Shown here: positions 44,008-54,291 of the stretch, piece after piece
Layout: each line of letters opens with the position of its first letter
How positions within the stretch are numbered: position 1 is the first letter of the stretch
Notes under the pieces: generated by a model
What the model saw: the letters and a program-made list of their open reading frames with translations, nothing else
Told to the model about the DNA's origin: nothing
Database searches by the model: none
Assembly: GCA_034408745.1 (NCBI GenBank)
Contig: JAWXCM010000320.1
Coordinates: 1 to 64,000, forward strand
Length of the DNA: 64,000 bases
Origin: JAWXCM01 sp034408745
Lineage (GTDB): Bacteria; Acidobacteriota; Terriglobia; Bryobacterales; Bryobacteraceae
Direction: 5' to 3'
Program-made: the position numbers and the translations under genes

Positions 44008-45761
44008 CGGTCATCCTGGTTGCGTCGGCCATTTATCTGGTCGCCTGCTTCAGTCCGCCGTCGCTGATGGACGATGTGGACGCGGTGCAGGCGCAGATCG
44101 CGGCGAACATGCTGCACTCGGGCGACTGGGTGACGGCCAGGTTAAATGGCGTCGCCTATCTGGAGAAGTCTCCCCTTATTTACTGGCTGATGGCCGGGTC
44201 ATACGCCATCTTTGGCGTGCATGACTGGGCCGCACGACTGCCGCTGGCGCTGTGTACGATCTGGCTGTGCTGGCTGACGTACCGCATCGGACGGTGGGCC
44301 TTCGGTCCGATGGAAGGGCTGTTTGCGGGGCTCGCTATTTCCACCTGCATGGGCTTGTGGCTGTTCACGCGAATCCTGATCCCGGACGTGATTCTGACCG
44401 GCACCATCGCGCTCGCCATGTGGGCCTTCCTGCGTGCGCTGGATGAATCGGAAGCGCGTCCGGCGTTGTGGGCCTCGACGTTTGCCGCCGCTGTCGGGAC
44501 GGGACTGTTGCTGAAGGGCCTCATCGCCCTGGTGTTCCCCTGCGGGGCCGCGTTTGTGTATCTGGTGGTTACGAGGCAATTGTTGGCTGCGCGCACGTGG
44601 CACCGTATCCGGCCGTTTAGCGGCACCGCCATCATCCTGCTGATTGCCGCGCCCTGGCACGTGCTGGCCACCCTTCGAAACCCCCCTTATTTCGACCTCA
44701 CGCCGCGCAGCGAGCCCGGTCAATATCACGGCTTTTTCTGGTTCTATTTCCTGAACGAGCACGTCTTCCGCTTTCTAAATATGCGGTATCCCCGCGATTA
44801 CAACACGGTTCCGCGGCACCTGTTCTGGCTGTTCCACCTGCTCTGGTTCTTCCCGTGGAGCGCGTTCCTGCCCGGGGTGGTGAAGCTCGGGTACAGGCCC
44901 ACGGACCGGGCTGGCCAGATGCGCGTGATGGCGCTGTGCTGGATCGGCTTCGTGATGTGTTTCTTCACGCTGTCGACCACCCAGGAATACTACTCCATGC
45001 CGATCTACCCGGCGCTGGCGTTGCTGCTGGGATGCGCGATGGCGAAGCCGGACGCCTGGTCGCGTGGCGGAGCGCTGGTGGTGGCCGGCATCGGCGGGCT
45101 GGCGGCGCTGGCCATCGTATTCATCTACGCCCAGGTGTGGAATCTGCCGACTCCCGGCGACATTTCGGCCGCACTGAAGACGCAGGACTTCGAGGCTTAC
45201 ACGCTCTCCCTGGGCCATATGGGCGACCTGACGCTGAAGGCGTTCGCTTATCTTCGTCCACCGCTGATGCTGGCGGGGCTGGCATTTCTGGGGCTCGCCA
45301 TGGCTGGGTCGAGGCTGCGGGGTTTGCGGCTGTACCTGGGGCTGGCCGCGTCGATGGTGCTGTTTCTGAACGCGGCTCGACTGGCGATGATCGCTTTCGA
45401 TCCCTACCTCGCTTCGAGACCTCTTGCCGAGGCCCTGAGTAAGGCAGCGGACGGAACCTTGATTGTAGACAACCAGTACTATACGTTTTCCTCCGTATTC
45501 TTCTATACAGATCGCCGTGCACTTCTTTTGAATGGGCGGGTAACAAACCTGGAATATGGATCACATGCGCCTGGTGCGCCAGAAGTATTTATCGACGATT
45601 TGAAACTCGGCCAGCTTTGGAAGAGTGCGGAGCGTTATTATTTGCTTATTGAGGGGCCACAACTGGACCGAATTCAAACAATTACGGGGACGGGTAATCT
45701 TCACATCGTACGCGCAGCCGGAGGCAAGTACCTCCTGAGCAACCATGCGGATCTGCGTTGA
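43971..45761 (+). CDS. Membrane glycosyltransferase of the ArnT/PMT (GT39/GT83-like) type
   Basis: 596 residues from ATG at 43971; the open frame upstream is antisense-like shadow of asnB. About 11-13 membrane segments. The first periplasmic loop contains the catalytic DDVDA (about 35-39) and VAYLEKSPLIYW, typical of ArnT-family transferases that use polyprenyl-phosphate sugars. The C-terminal 130 residues are outside the membrane. It could decorate lipid A, a polysaccharide or a protein; the acceptor is unknown. Overlaps asnB by 37 and the next GT4 by 17 bases. Confidence 0.85.
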   Translation: MESAGAVRRAGLTVILVASAIYLVACFSPPSLMDDVDAVQAQIAANMLHSGDWVTARLNGVAYLEKSPLIYWLMAGSYAIFGVHDWAARLPLALCTIWLCWLTYRIGRWAFGPMEGLFAGLAISTCMGLWLFTRILIPDVILTGTIALAMWAFLRALDESEARPALWASTFAAAVGTGLLLKGLIALVFPCGAAFVYLVVTRQLLAARTWHRIRPFSGTAIILLIAAPWHVLATLRNPPYFDLTPRSEPGQYHGFFWFYFLNEHVFRFLNMRYPRDYNTVPRHLFWLFHLLWFFPWSAFLPGVVKLGYRPTDRAGQMRVMALCWIGFVMCFFTLSTTQEYYSMPIYPALALLLGCAMAKPDAWSRGGALVVAGIGGLAALAIVFIYAQVWNLPTPGDISAALKTQDFEAYTLSLGHMGDLTLKAFAYLRPPLMLAGLAFLGLAMAGSRLRGLRLYLGLAASMVLFLNAARLAMIAFDPYLASRPLAEALSKAADGTLIVDNQYYTFSSVFFYTDRRALLLNGRVTNLEYGSHAPGAPEVFIDDLKLGQLWKSAERYYLLIEGPQLDRIQTITGTGNLHIVRAAGGKYLLSNHADLR

Positions 45762-46833
45762 CGCTACCAGTCTTCTCCTGCGCAGTGCCGGCGTCAAGAA
45801 CTACGCCTACCACTGGATGTCCTCGCTACGCGAGGAGTTGCCCCCGGACACGGTAACGGCGTTTCCGCTGCTGGGCGAGGTTGGCGAGCTCAACCACGAA
45901 CAGTCGGTCTACTCGAAGTGGCATACGCTCGGACGTCTGGCACTGTTGTACCTGTCCAACGTCCGAGGCAGTCCCCTTGTCGACTACCTGGTGGGCGACG
46001 TGGATGTGTTCCACGCCTCCAGCCTGCTGCGCAACCTGCCGAAGCGCACGAAGCTGACTGGCACGATCTACGACATGACGGCCCTGATCATGCCGGAGGT
46101 CCACACGGAAGGCAACATCAAAGCAGAGAAGCGGTTTCACGCCAACGTGGTGCGGCGGGCTGACGGGCTGATCGCAATATCGGAGTCGGCCAAGTCCGAT
46201 GCGGTCCGGATGCTTAGACTGGACCCGCGTCTGATTACGGTCATCTACCCGGGCATTGATCAGCGGTTCTTTACAGCCCAGCCTTTGCGGCGCGCGAAGC
46301 CTTATTTGCTCTTTGTGGGCACGATCGAGCCTCGGAAGAACGTGGACACTCTGCTGGATGCCTGGCTCGAGATGCCGATGGAGGTCCGGCAGGCGTACGA
46401 CCTGGTGCTGGCCGGGCCAAAAGGCTGGTCGGCTGAACGTACTGTGGACCGGCTGACGTCAGGGATCGTGGGCGTGGATTACCTGGGCTACGTGCCCGAG
46501 GCGGATCTGCCTGCTCTGACGGCCGGTGCGCTGGGGTTCGTCTATCCCTCTTTGTATGAGGGGTTTGGGTTTCCACTGGCGCAGGCGATGGCCGCGGGCA
46601 TACCCTGCGTTACGTCTAATATCTCTGCATTACCGGAAGTGGCTGGCGATGCGGCACTGCTGGTGGACCCGAAAAGCTCTTTCGAGCTCCGGGATGCGAT
46701 GTGGCAACTGGTGGATTCGGCGGACTTGCGTGACGAACTGGGACGGAAGGCAAGGATGCAGGCTTCGCAATTCACGTGGAAGAACTCGGCGCAACTGTCT
46801 GCCGAGTTCTTCCGCCGTGTCTGCGGTTCTTAG
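45745..46833 (+). CDS. Glycosyltransferase family 4 (GT-B fold)
   Basis: 362 residues. Begins RICVDATSLLLRSAGVKNY, then the donor half FVGTIEPRKNVDTLL and the EGFGFPLAQAMA E-x7-E motif, then GDAALLVDP. It is the last gene of the overlapping plus-strand series and ends in a 4-base overlap with the convergent TonB receptor. It resembles the GT4 at 4661 in architecture (GNELTGVGIYSREI versus RSAGVKNYAYHW), so both may act on the same kind of glycan. Confidence 0.87.
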   Translation: MRICVDATSLLLRSAGVKNYAYHWMSSLREELPPDTVTAFPLLGEVGELNHEQSVYSKWHTLGRLALLYLSNVRGSPLVDYLVGDVDVFHASSLLRNLPKRTKLTGTIYDMTALIMPEVHTEGNIKAEKRFHANVVRRADGLIAISESAKSDAVRMLRLDPRLITVIYPGIDQRFFTAQPLRRAKPYLLFVGTIEPRKNVDTLLDAWLEMPMEVRQAYDLVLAGPKGWSAERTVDRLTSGIVGVDYLGYVPEADLPALTAGALGFVYPSLYEGFGFPLAQAMAAGIPCVTSNISALPEVAGDAALLVDPKSSFELRDAMWQLVDSADLRDELGRKARMQASQFTWKNSAQLSAEFFRRVCGS

Positions 46834-49800
46834 AACCGCAACGTCAGGTTGTAGCGAACCACACGTCCACCACCATCGAGGATTCGCACGTTGGCGAATC
46901 GCCCGGCGAGCGAGGTGTTGGTGGAGGGTGCCGGAGTGCCGCCGCCCGGGGTGAAGATGCTCACGGACGGGTAGCCGAACTGTGGGTGATTGAACAGGTT
47001 GTAGAACTCACCGCCAAAGGTCAGGTTGTACCGTTCCGTCATACGGATGTTTTTTCGTGCGTTGAGCAGGAAGTTGTTGACCGGCAGGGTGCGCTCCGAG
47101 TTACGAGGCGCGGTGCCGGGACGGCAGGCGGCGAAGTTGGTGGTGCAGGCAGGAAGGCCGATGTAGCGGGCATCCTTCGGGTCGATGGGTTCGCTGCGGT
47201 AGCTGTTAGTTGCCGGAACGTACACATCGGGGTTGATATAGCCGGTGGGCGAAGTGGCGCTGGGCTGAGCGCGAACGCCAGCCCGGCCAGCCGGGTTGAT
47301 GTCCGGCCGCTCCACGGCACCGCCGACGCCATCGGCATCGGCGCCATTGGCGACGTTGAACGGAATGCCGCTCTCATAGGTGTAGATACCGGATGCGCTC
47401 CAGCCGCCGAGGACGCGGCCGAAGGCCCCCTTCTGGGCCTTGAACATGGGCAGTTCATAGGTGTAGCTAATGACGAGGCGGTGCGGACGGTCGTACAGCG
47501 AGACCGCCTTGTCGAGGCTGAGGCCGCCGAACATGGACGGCACCGACTGCGCCGGGGACGAGTTGTTGATCAGGAAGATGTCGCTGGCGTTGTCCAGAGT
47601 CTTCGAGAAGGTGTAAGCCACGTTCATGCCCATGGTGCGGGCGAAGCGTTTGTGCAACTGGAGCTGAGCGGAGTGGTAGGAGCTGTGTCCGCCATTGGTA
47701 CGGATACCGCGCGAACCCTGCAGCGGATCGAGGCGCGGCTGCAGCGTGTACGGTACGAACGACTGTAGTTCGGCCACGCTGCCGAAGCCGCAGGAAGAAC
47801 GCGGCGGGTGGGATCGACGATTGCCGGGTTCAGGTCTTCCTGCGCGTACAGGCGAACACCGGAAGTGCCGACGTAGGAGCTGTCCAGAACCAGTTGCCAT
47901 GGCAGTTCGCGCTGAATGCCGAACGACCACTTCATGTAGTACGGATTCACCAGGTCGCCCGCAACGAGGCCCTGCGCGTCGTCAGGACGTACCGCACGAG
48001 GAGTGGTCGGGATGCGGGTGGAGATGCTGCCGAGGCCTCGTGGGCCCTGGCCGTTAACGCCAGGCGTGGACGGGTCGTTAGTGGAAACAAAGTTCGGCGC
48101 TGAGGTGGAGGCGTTGGAAGCGATGTTGTTGAAGAACGTGTCGTAGCCCATGTTGAAGCCGGTGCGGAACACGGTCTTGCGTTCCCCGAAGATCCGGCCG
48201 AGGAGACCCTGGCTGGCCGAGGGCGACCAGGTGAGTCCGATGCTGGGCGAGAAGTTGTTGCGGTCTCGTTTCGTCTCGTTCGCCTGGTTGAACGGGCCGG
48301 AGACGGTCCTTGTGGCGCGGTCGACAACGATGTTGAAAAGGCCTGTGTAGGCCGGGGTCCGCAGCGAGTTCACGGGAGCTCCGAAGTCTTCATACCGAAC
48401 GCCCAGGGTGAGGGTCATGTTCGGACGAATCTGCCAGCGGTCGCTGACAAAGTACTGCTGACGGAACAGCTCCGGATAGTAGGCCGGCTCGCCGAAGTCG
48501 CGGGCAGGTCCAACGGTTCCACCGAAGTCGTCGAGGAAGTTGGCGAACTGCGAGTACGCCTGGCCCTGAGCGTTGCTGGCGGTGTAGTTCCAGGTTCCGC
48601 GATAGGAAGCCGGTGCGAACTGGCGCGAGCGCTGCAACAGCAGGTCAAAGCCGGTGCGGATGGTATGCCGGCCCTTTGCCCAGCTAATGGTGTCCTGCAG
48701 GCCGTAGTTGTTGGCGATACGGCCCTGCGGATAGGAGGAGGACACGCCGACGGCGGTGAGGCCGTTGATCGCGATCTGCGGCATCTGGGCGTACTGGTTG
48801 GTGGCGTTGTTCGGGGCATCGAAGGCGATGCGGTTGAACGGCAGGCGGAGTTCGTTGGTGAGGCTGGGAGAAAACACGTGGGTTTCGGTGAGCAGCACGT
48901 TGTGGAAGTGGTTCTCAGTGCTGGTCTGGAAGCCGGGGAAGTTGTTGGTGGCAACCGGCGTCCGGTAGCGGTCATAGCCGTAGCGGAGGGACAGCATGTC
49001 CTTGTCGCTGAACCGATGATCGCCCTTGGTGAGCGACTGACGTCCGTTGTACTTGTACGGGAAGGCATAAACGCCCTGTCCGAACTGCGCAACGCCGCGG
49101 CCATTGCCGAGGTCCTGGTTGGAGGGATTCAGAATGCCAGGAACCTGGCCGGTGATCTCGAGGTAGCGGTTCACCAGCGGATTGGCGTTCGGAGTGGCGG
49201 CCAGGGCTGTGCGGATCTGCTGCTGTCCGAAAACTGTGGGCGTGGTGAACACGGCGGTGTTCGTCGCACTGCGGCGCTCTTCCTGCCACGAGGTGAAGAA
49301 GAATGTGCGGTCCTTTTTGATGGGTCCGCCGACCGTTCCGTACCAGAACTGCTGGTAGCCAGGAGGCAGTTTGCCTCGGCTTAGAATGTTGGGGTCGGCA
49401 GACAGGGTGCTGGTGATCGCGTCGTCGTTGGTAAAGTCCGGGACCCAGCCCAGCGAGCCGTGGAGTTCGTTAGTGCCCGACCGGGTGATGATGTTCACTA
49501 CAGCGCCGCCGGCGCGTCCGAACTCGGCATCGTAGTTGGCGGTCTGGACAGATACTTCCTGGACAGCGTCCGGGATCTTGATCTGGAACGCCTGACCAGT
49601 GACCGAAATATCGTTGTTTTCCGTACCGTCCATCAGGAAGTTGTTGGAACGGCCGCGCGAACCGTTGACAGAGAAGGTCCCAACGCCCGGGAAATCGGAG
49701 CGCTGCTCGGTGACGCCAGGCAGCGTGATGGCCAGGTTCACCGGATTGCGGCTGAACACGGGGAGGTTGACTGCCGCCGTGCTGTTGATGGTTCCACCGC

Positions 49801-50200
49801 GGACCGGAGCTTCGGTTTGGAGGGCCACGGCGTCCGAATTGACTTCGACGACGGTCACGTTATCACCGATTTCGAGGGCCGCGTCAACGGCCAGAATCTG
49901 GGCGGCCGAAACCGGAATGGACCGGCTGGCATACGTTTTGAAACCCAGTGATTTCACCGTGACATCGTAGGTGCCCGGGTCGACGGCATCGAAACGGTAC
50001 AAACCGGATTCGTTGGTGCTTGTGGTGCGAACGATGTTCGTTTCTTTTTGTTTGATTTCTACGGTTGCGCCGGGTACGGCCGCCTTGGTAGCATCTGTTA
50101 CTGAGCCGGTGACGGTTCCCCGGCTGGTCTGCGCCATAACTGTTGTTCCCAACAGCGCAGACAAGGCAAGTACTAAGCCTGCCAGTCTTGTTTTTTGCAT
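46830..50200 (-). pseudogene. Oar-like TonB-dependent receptor, interrupted by a 1-base frameshift
   Basis: Two overlapping minus-strand frames make one receptor of about 1120 residues. The 5' part (from ATG 50200, GGGGAAA upstream) has a signal peptide (MQKTRLAGLVLALSALLG), a carboxypeptidase-regulatory-like domain (SRGTVTGSVTDATKAAVPGATV) and the plug (NSTAAVNLPVFSRNPVNLAI, DGTENNDI). It runs in frame to DPTRRVL near 47800; then the other frame continues CGFGSVAELQ to the C-terminal YNLTLRF, the barrel-end signature. One base missing from the GGAA run around 47793-47796 explains it. Either a recent pseudogene or an assembly error. Confidence 0.8.
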
Positions 50201-50418
50201 CCTGCTATTTCCCCTAAAAAATCGAGAGTGCGCTCGATTAGCTTCAGCCTGTCAAACGTAAGAATCCTTACGGGTATCTCATCCGTTGAACCAGCAGTAA
50301 TCGAGACTTTCCCCGTTAACGGGTCGGCAGCGGGCCGCCCGCATTTGAGCCCTTAGACGAACAACGCGCAAAAACGTGAGGCTCAATGATTACGCGCTCG
50401 TACTAGAATGGTGAGGTT

Positions 50419-50817
50419 GTGAAGCTCAACCGTCGTACGCTCCTCTTTAGTTTAGGCTGCTTGTCACCTCTTGCTGGAGCGAAGAAGTCCCAGGCCAAAG
50501 GTCCTGAGGTGATTCTGGTAGATGCGACCGCGAAGGTTGAAGACGCCCGAGTGAATTTGGACGGGCATGTGCGAAACGTCACCGACAAGCCAATTCGCCG
50601 CCTGACAGTGGTTTACGAGCTGCTCGATTCGGACAGGAAGGTCCTGACGCGGCAGAAGGGCTCGATTGACGATGAGTCGCTCGATCCTGGGGATGAGGCT
50701 CCGTTTAGCGCTCAAATGCACTATCACGCGCGTGGCGTGTTTTACCGCCTCGAGTTTGAGGACGGTTCCGAGAAGGAACTGCGGGCGGAGAAGACGGGCC
50801 CGTTTCCTTTGGAGTAG
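50419..50817 (+). CDS. Hypothetical exported protein with FxLYD-like fold
   Basis: 132 residues from a GTG. Signal-like N-terminus with RR (LNRRTLLFSLGCLSPLAGA). The mature part is a small beta-sandwich pattern (LDGHVRNVTDKPIRRLTVVYELLDSDRKVL, LDPGDEAPFSAQM) resembling FxLYD-type domains that contact cell-surface partners. It lies 218 bases from, and divergent to, the broken receptor, and converges with the esterase at 50823. Confidence 0.65.
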   Translation: MKLNRRTLLFSLGCLSPLAGAKKSQAKGPEVILVDATAKVEDARVNLDGHVRNVTDKPIRRLTVVYELLDSDRKVLTRQKGSIDDESLDPGDEAPFSAQMHYHARGVFYRLEFEDGSEKELRAEKTGPFPLE

Positions 50818-50822
50818 CCGTT

Positions 50823-51989
50823 TTATTTCTTCGACTTAAAGAGGCGTGGAGCCAGGTCGTACAGGTGTTTCCGCCACACCTGCCACTCGTGAGAACCTTC
50901 GCCTTCGAACCAGACATGCTCGACTTTGGATGCGGCGAGGGATTCGTGCACGGTGGTGGCGGCTTTGTAGAGGCCATCCTGTTTGCCGCAGCCGATCCAG
51001 AGCAGGTCGAGTTTCGCGTTTGCCGATTTGGCGTCGGCTAACGCTCCCCCAAACGACGTTTTGCTGTCGAAATTGCGGACGGCTCCGCTGAGCGACGCCA
51101 CCGAGGCGAACTTGTCGAGGTTGGTCAGTCCGATGTTCATGGCCTGACCGCCTCCCATGGAGAGGCCGGCGATGGCTCGACTGTGGCGGTCTTTACGGGT
51201 CCGGAACTTCGCGTCGATGGCGGGGATCAGGTCATGGATCACGACGTCGGGGAACGCCTCATTCCCTCGGCCGCCGGGATTGGGCTGGCCGGGTTTGGTG
51301 CCGTAGCCCCAGTCCATTGCGATCAGCATGGGCTGCACCTTTTTTCCGGCGAGCAGGTTGTCCATGATGAGGTTCGCTTTGCCCTGCCACGTCCAGCTGG
51401 TCTCGTTTTCGCCGGAGCCGTGCTGAAGGTAGAGCACCGGATAGCGGGTGTTGCCTGAAGTGTCATAGCCGGGCGGGGTGTACACGAAGGACTGGCGAGT
51501 CTGCCCTGTGACGGACGACTTGTACCGGATGACGCGGACGTCGCCGTGCGGCACGTTCTTTACTGAGTAGAAGTCGAGGGCGGGGTCCGGGACCTCAAGG
51601 CCGCTGGTCTGCTGGTTCCACCCGAAGTAAGTTTCGCTGGACGGGTCATTGACTTTGGTGCCGTCGACGATCAGGTCGTAGTAGTGGAAGCCGGGACGCA
51701 GGGGCGTGGTGGTCACTTCCCAGGTGCCTTTGTCGTCGAGACGCTTCATTACGAATGGCGTGTTGCCGTTCATGCCGCTGTCAGCCGCCCTTGCTGCGAC
51801 TGCGACGGTCTTTGCGTTGGGGGCGGTGGCTCTGAAGGTGACGCTGAGATCGGGATGAATTTTCGGGTACTCGCGACCCCGGACATTGGAGGGCGCGGGG
51901 ACTCCTTCAGCGGCTGGTGGTGGCGCGGCGGTGGCGGTCGACAGAGCTGCGGCTGTCAACAGCGCCGCGAGCCAGGGCAGGGAGTGAGC
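50823..51989 (-). CDS. Secreted esterase of the feruloyl/enterochelin-esterase type
   Basis: 388 residues from ATG 51989, chosen because it begins a good signal peptide (MAHSLPWLAALLTAAALSTATA); the frame extends to 52097. An N-terminal early-set/CBM48-like domain (about 40-125, DLSVTFRATAPNAKTVAVAA) precedes an alpha/beta hydrolase with PVLYLQHGSGENETSW, nucleophile Ser in AGLSMGGGQAM, Asp in GCGKQDGLY and His in GEGSHEWQVWR. This matches GH10-linked feruloyl or acetyl-xylan esterases. It should deacylate plant polysaccharides outside the cell. Confidence 0.82.
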   Translation of the reverse strand, partial: AHSLPWLAALLTAAALSTATAAPPPAAEGVPAPSNVRGREYPKIHPDLSVTFRATAPNAKTVAVAARAADSGMNGNTPFVMKRLDDKGTWEVTTTPLRPGFHYYDLIVDGTKVNDPSSETYFGWNQQTSGLEVPDPALDFYSVKNVPHGDVRVIRYKSSVTGQTRQSFVYTPPGYDTSGNTRYPVLYLQHGSGENETSWTWQGKANLIMDNLLAGKKVQPMLIAMDWGYGTKPGQPNPGGRGNEAFPDVVIHDLIPAIDAKFRTRKDRHSRAIAGLSMGGGQAMNIGLTNLDKFASVASLSGAVRNFDSKTSFGGALADAKSANAKLDLLWIGCGKQDGLYKAATTVHESLAASKVEHVWFEGEGSHEWQVWRKHLYDLAPRLFKSKK

Positions 51990-52288
51990 CATATCGGCTT
52001 GCAGTATATCGGTTCGCATGGCGGCGCATCCGATGGCGGGTTGTTTTGGAAAGGCTTGCGCCTTTGCGTTCTCCATCACGGGGAAAGTCTCGCACACTGC
52101 TGTTGCGGTTTTTGGTTTAACTGGCGCTAGGTTTCTGAATTTAAAGGAAATATAGCTGTTCGATTTATGAAATGGGTGGTGTGGGAAGCGGGAATTCGAG
52201 GGACTTTTTGCCTGCGTCGGGTGGCGGGGTGGCTCGCTGGGGATACACTTCTTCCCCGCACGCTGCGGGTTGGGATTCGATTTTCGGT

Positions 52289-53035
52289 TCAGGCCGCCGG
52301 TTTTCGAGAAGCGAGGGCTTGTTCGAGGCGGTCGAGCAGCGTGCCCGGCTGGCTGGGGGCGACTGGAGTGATGGTTTGGGCGGTCCGCGGCTGAGGTATG
52401 GGAGCAGGCTCGGGTTTGGTCCTGTGATTATCGATTGCGGCCGGCTTTGTTTCGCTGGCTGGGGGCTGCGCGGTCTGAACCTGGTCCTGGGTCGGTGCGG
52501 TTTCGCTGGCAGTGGTGGTGGCACCGCTGTTGCCGCCAGCGAGATCGGGACGGATTTTCAGGAAGCGGATGAGCTGGGCGGTGGCGCGGTCGATGATGCG
52601 GTGCTGGGCTCGGATGCCGGTCTGCAGAACTTCGAAGGTTCGGTTGTGCAGGATGAGGGCATTGAAGGCAAAGATGGTTCGGGTGCCTTCGTCGATGCTC
52701 TGGAAGGTCTCGGCGACTTCGGGGCGCATGCGTTCGACCTCGAAGTCGAGGGCGGCGGTTTCGAGCGTGGTGAAGCGGAGGAGGCGCCAGCGGGCGTCGG
52801 CGATGTCGTTAATGAGGTTGAGCTCGAATGAAGAGACGGGTGCCCAGTCGTTGATGAGGTCCTGGCGGAGGGACAGGTATGCGGCGGTCTCTTCGTTGTG
52901 GAGGACGACCTGTGTGGAGTAGATTCCGTGGGTGGTGCCGTTCTGCGCGACACGTGCTTTGCCTTTGGGGGTTACGGGGCCTTTGGAGCGGGCGCCGTTG
53001 ATTCGGGATGCGTTGATCTGATTGAGGGTTGCCAT
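52289..53035 (-). CDS. Hypothetical protein, conserved-looking in Acidobacteriota
   Basis: 248 residues from ATG 53035 with AAAGGAGAGG upstream. The N-terminus (ATLNQINASRINGARSKGPVTPKGKA) is basic; a central helical domain (about 50-170) begins HNEETAAYLSLRQDL; the C-terminal 80 residues are Pro/Thr/Ala-rich and disordered. The start pattern with repeated N and a TPKGKA motif recurs in Acidobacteriota genomes, but its role is unknown to me. No membrane segment. Confidence 0.65.
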   Translation of the reverse strand: MATLNQINASRINGARSKGPVTPKGKARVAQNGTTHGIYSTQVVLHNEETAAYLSLRQDLINDWAPVSSFELNLINDIADARWRLLRFTTLETAALDFEVERMRPEVAETFQSIDEGTRTIFAFNALILHNRTFEVLQTGIRAQHRIIDRATAQLIRFLKIRPDLAGGNSGATTTASETAPTQDQVQTAQPPASETKPAAIDNHRTKPEPAPIPQPRTAQTITPVAPSQPGTLLDRLEQALASRKPAA

Positions 53036-53297
53036 TTGAGGACCTCTCCTTTCTGGCTCGGCAGTGTAGCACGGAGGTGTCAAGTTTTCGGGGGTGGGTG
53101 GTTTGCTGGAATGGCTGTAAGTTGCTGGTGGGGCTTGGGTTGCTGGTTTTGATTGGTGGGTAAAATGCCAGTCTGGCGTTCGCCTTGTATTCGCCTCGCT
53201 GGCGTAAATCAGGATACCGAATACACGAGACGCATTTTAGGGCAATAGTGTATTTCGCAACGAACCGGTGAGTTGGCAAGTGTATTTATTGCCGAAA
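53036..53297. other. Intergenic DNA without a recognised gene
   Basis: Between the start of the hypothetical gene and the gene fragment at 53298. Slightly more T-rich; I see no tRNA, terminator or clear repeat. Confidence 0.5.
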
Positions 53298-53540
53298 TCA
53301 GATGCGATCAGCAGGAGCAAGTACTTCGACTGGCGCGTGCGGGCCGGTCCCGTTGGTCCCGTAGATCCACTGTGCTGCTTGAAGTGTGGTGTTCGCGAGA
53401 CGCACATCAGCAGACTGTTCGGCTGTGATGCGAGGATTGGACTACCCCGTTTGAAGGTTACGGTCGCGGAGAATGCTGCGCGCGGCCGACAAGCTATACG
53501 CCTCAGTCTCTTCAGCATCATCGCTGGCCGGAACCTGCAC
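53298..53540 (-). pseudogene. Degraded gene fragment with one in-frame stop
   Basis: Reading the minus strand from about 53540, one frame gives VQVPASDDAEETEAYSLSAA and RSILRDRNLQTG, a TAG stop, then continues in the same frame as ITAEQSADVRLANTTLQAAQ and WIYGTNGTGPHAPVEVLA to TGA at 53300. Composition looks protein-like on both sides of the stop. I do not recognise the family. It sits just downstream of gntR in the same direction. Confidence 0.35.
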
Positions 53541-53554
53541 CAGCTTCGCGGAGG

Positions 53555-54283
53555 TTATCGGACCACGAGCTCCTGTTGCGGACTCTCCGCGGACAGCAGA
53601 CCAAAAGCCACGGCATTCCGCATTCGCGAACCATTGCCGAGGTATTCCTGATAAAAAATCTCGGCTCCGGTCCGAAACGCATCCTCGATCTTCTCGGCGT
53701 CCTTCAGGCGCATCGCGTCGAGCATTGGCTGATGAGCGTGCACCACATCCACCAGACGCTCGCGGCCATAACTTAGTACGATGCTGGCGAAGGCGAGCAA
53801 AGGAACCGTAAGCTGATCGAGCAGCATGTACAGTGTCTGATTCTCCGAACAACTCCAGATATATCGATGAAATGCAAGGTCAGCCTGCGCGGATTCAAAG
53901 TACGAATCGCTGTTCATGAAGCCTGAGAAGACTGCCAGACGCCGCTCCATCTCCTCCATTTCTTTTAGACCGACGCGTTCGGCGGCCGCCTTCGCTGCGC
54001 GGACTTCCAGCAGTGCGCGTAACTCCATCCGTTCCTGAACATCGGACGGAGACAGACGCGTCACAGTGGTGCCAATGTTCACGGTCCGGCTTACCAGACC
54101 AGAGTACTCAAGACGCTGCAACGCCTCGCGTACAGTGGCCTGGCTGACGCCAAATTCCCGCGCAAGGCCAGTCTCCCGGAGAGGCGAGCCTGGGGGGTAC
54201 TTGCCACTGAAGATGGCCTGCAAGAGATGACGCTGAACGATTTCGACGCGGCTGCTGCCGCCCTTTCCGTGCTTCCGATCCAT
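53555..54283 (-). CDS. GntR family transcriptional regulator with FCD ligand domain
   Basis: 242 residues. Winged helix (about 12-75): QRHLLQAIFSGKYPPGSPLRE and LAREFGVSQATVREALQRLE. The FCD all-helical domain follows (about 85-220) with ELRALLEVRAAKAAAER, DLAFHRYIW and HAHQPMLDAMRLKD, whose Asp/His residues normally bind a metal and an organic-acid ligand. It follows the beta-propeller gene by 8 bases, so it is in the same transcript. It is the likely reader of the ATCGAT-N6-ATCGAT sites at 55936-56003, with a sugar acid as inducer; that is inference. Confidence 0.87.
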   Translation of the reverse strand: MDRKHGKGGSSRVEIVQRHLLQAIFSGKYPPGSPLRETGLAREFGVSQATVREALQRLEYSGLVSRTVNIGTTVTRLSPSDVQERMELRALLEVRAAKAAAERVGLKEMEEMERRLAVFSGFMNSDSYFESAQADLAFHRYIWSCSENQTLYMLLDQLTVPLLAFASIVLSYGRERLVDVVHAHQPMLDAMRLKDAEKIEDAFRTGAEIFYQEYLGNGSRMRNAVAFGLLSAESPQQELVVR

Positions 54284-54291
54284 GTTCGTGA

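Noticed and set aside
53268..53651. 127-residue plus-strand open frame
   Set aside because: Overlaps the 3' end of gntR on the other strand; Cys/Arg-rich, no ribosome site, no domain.
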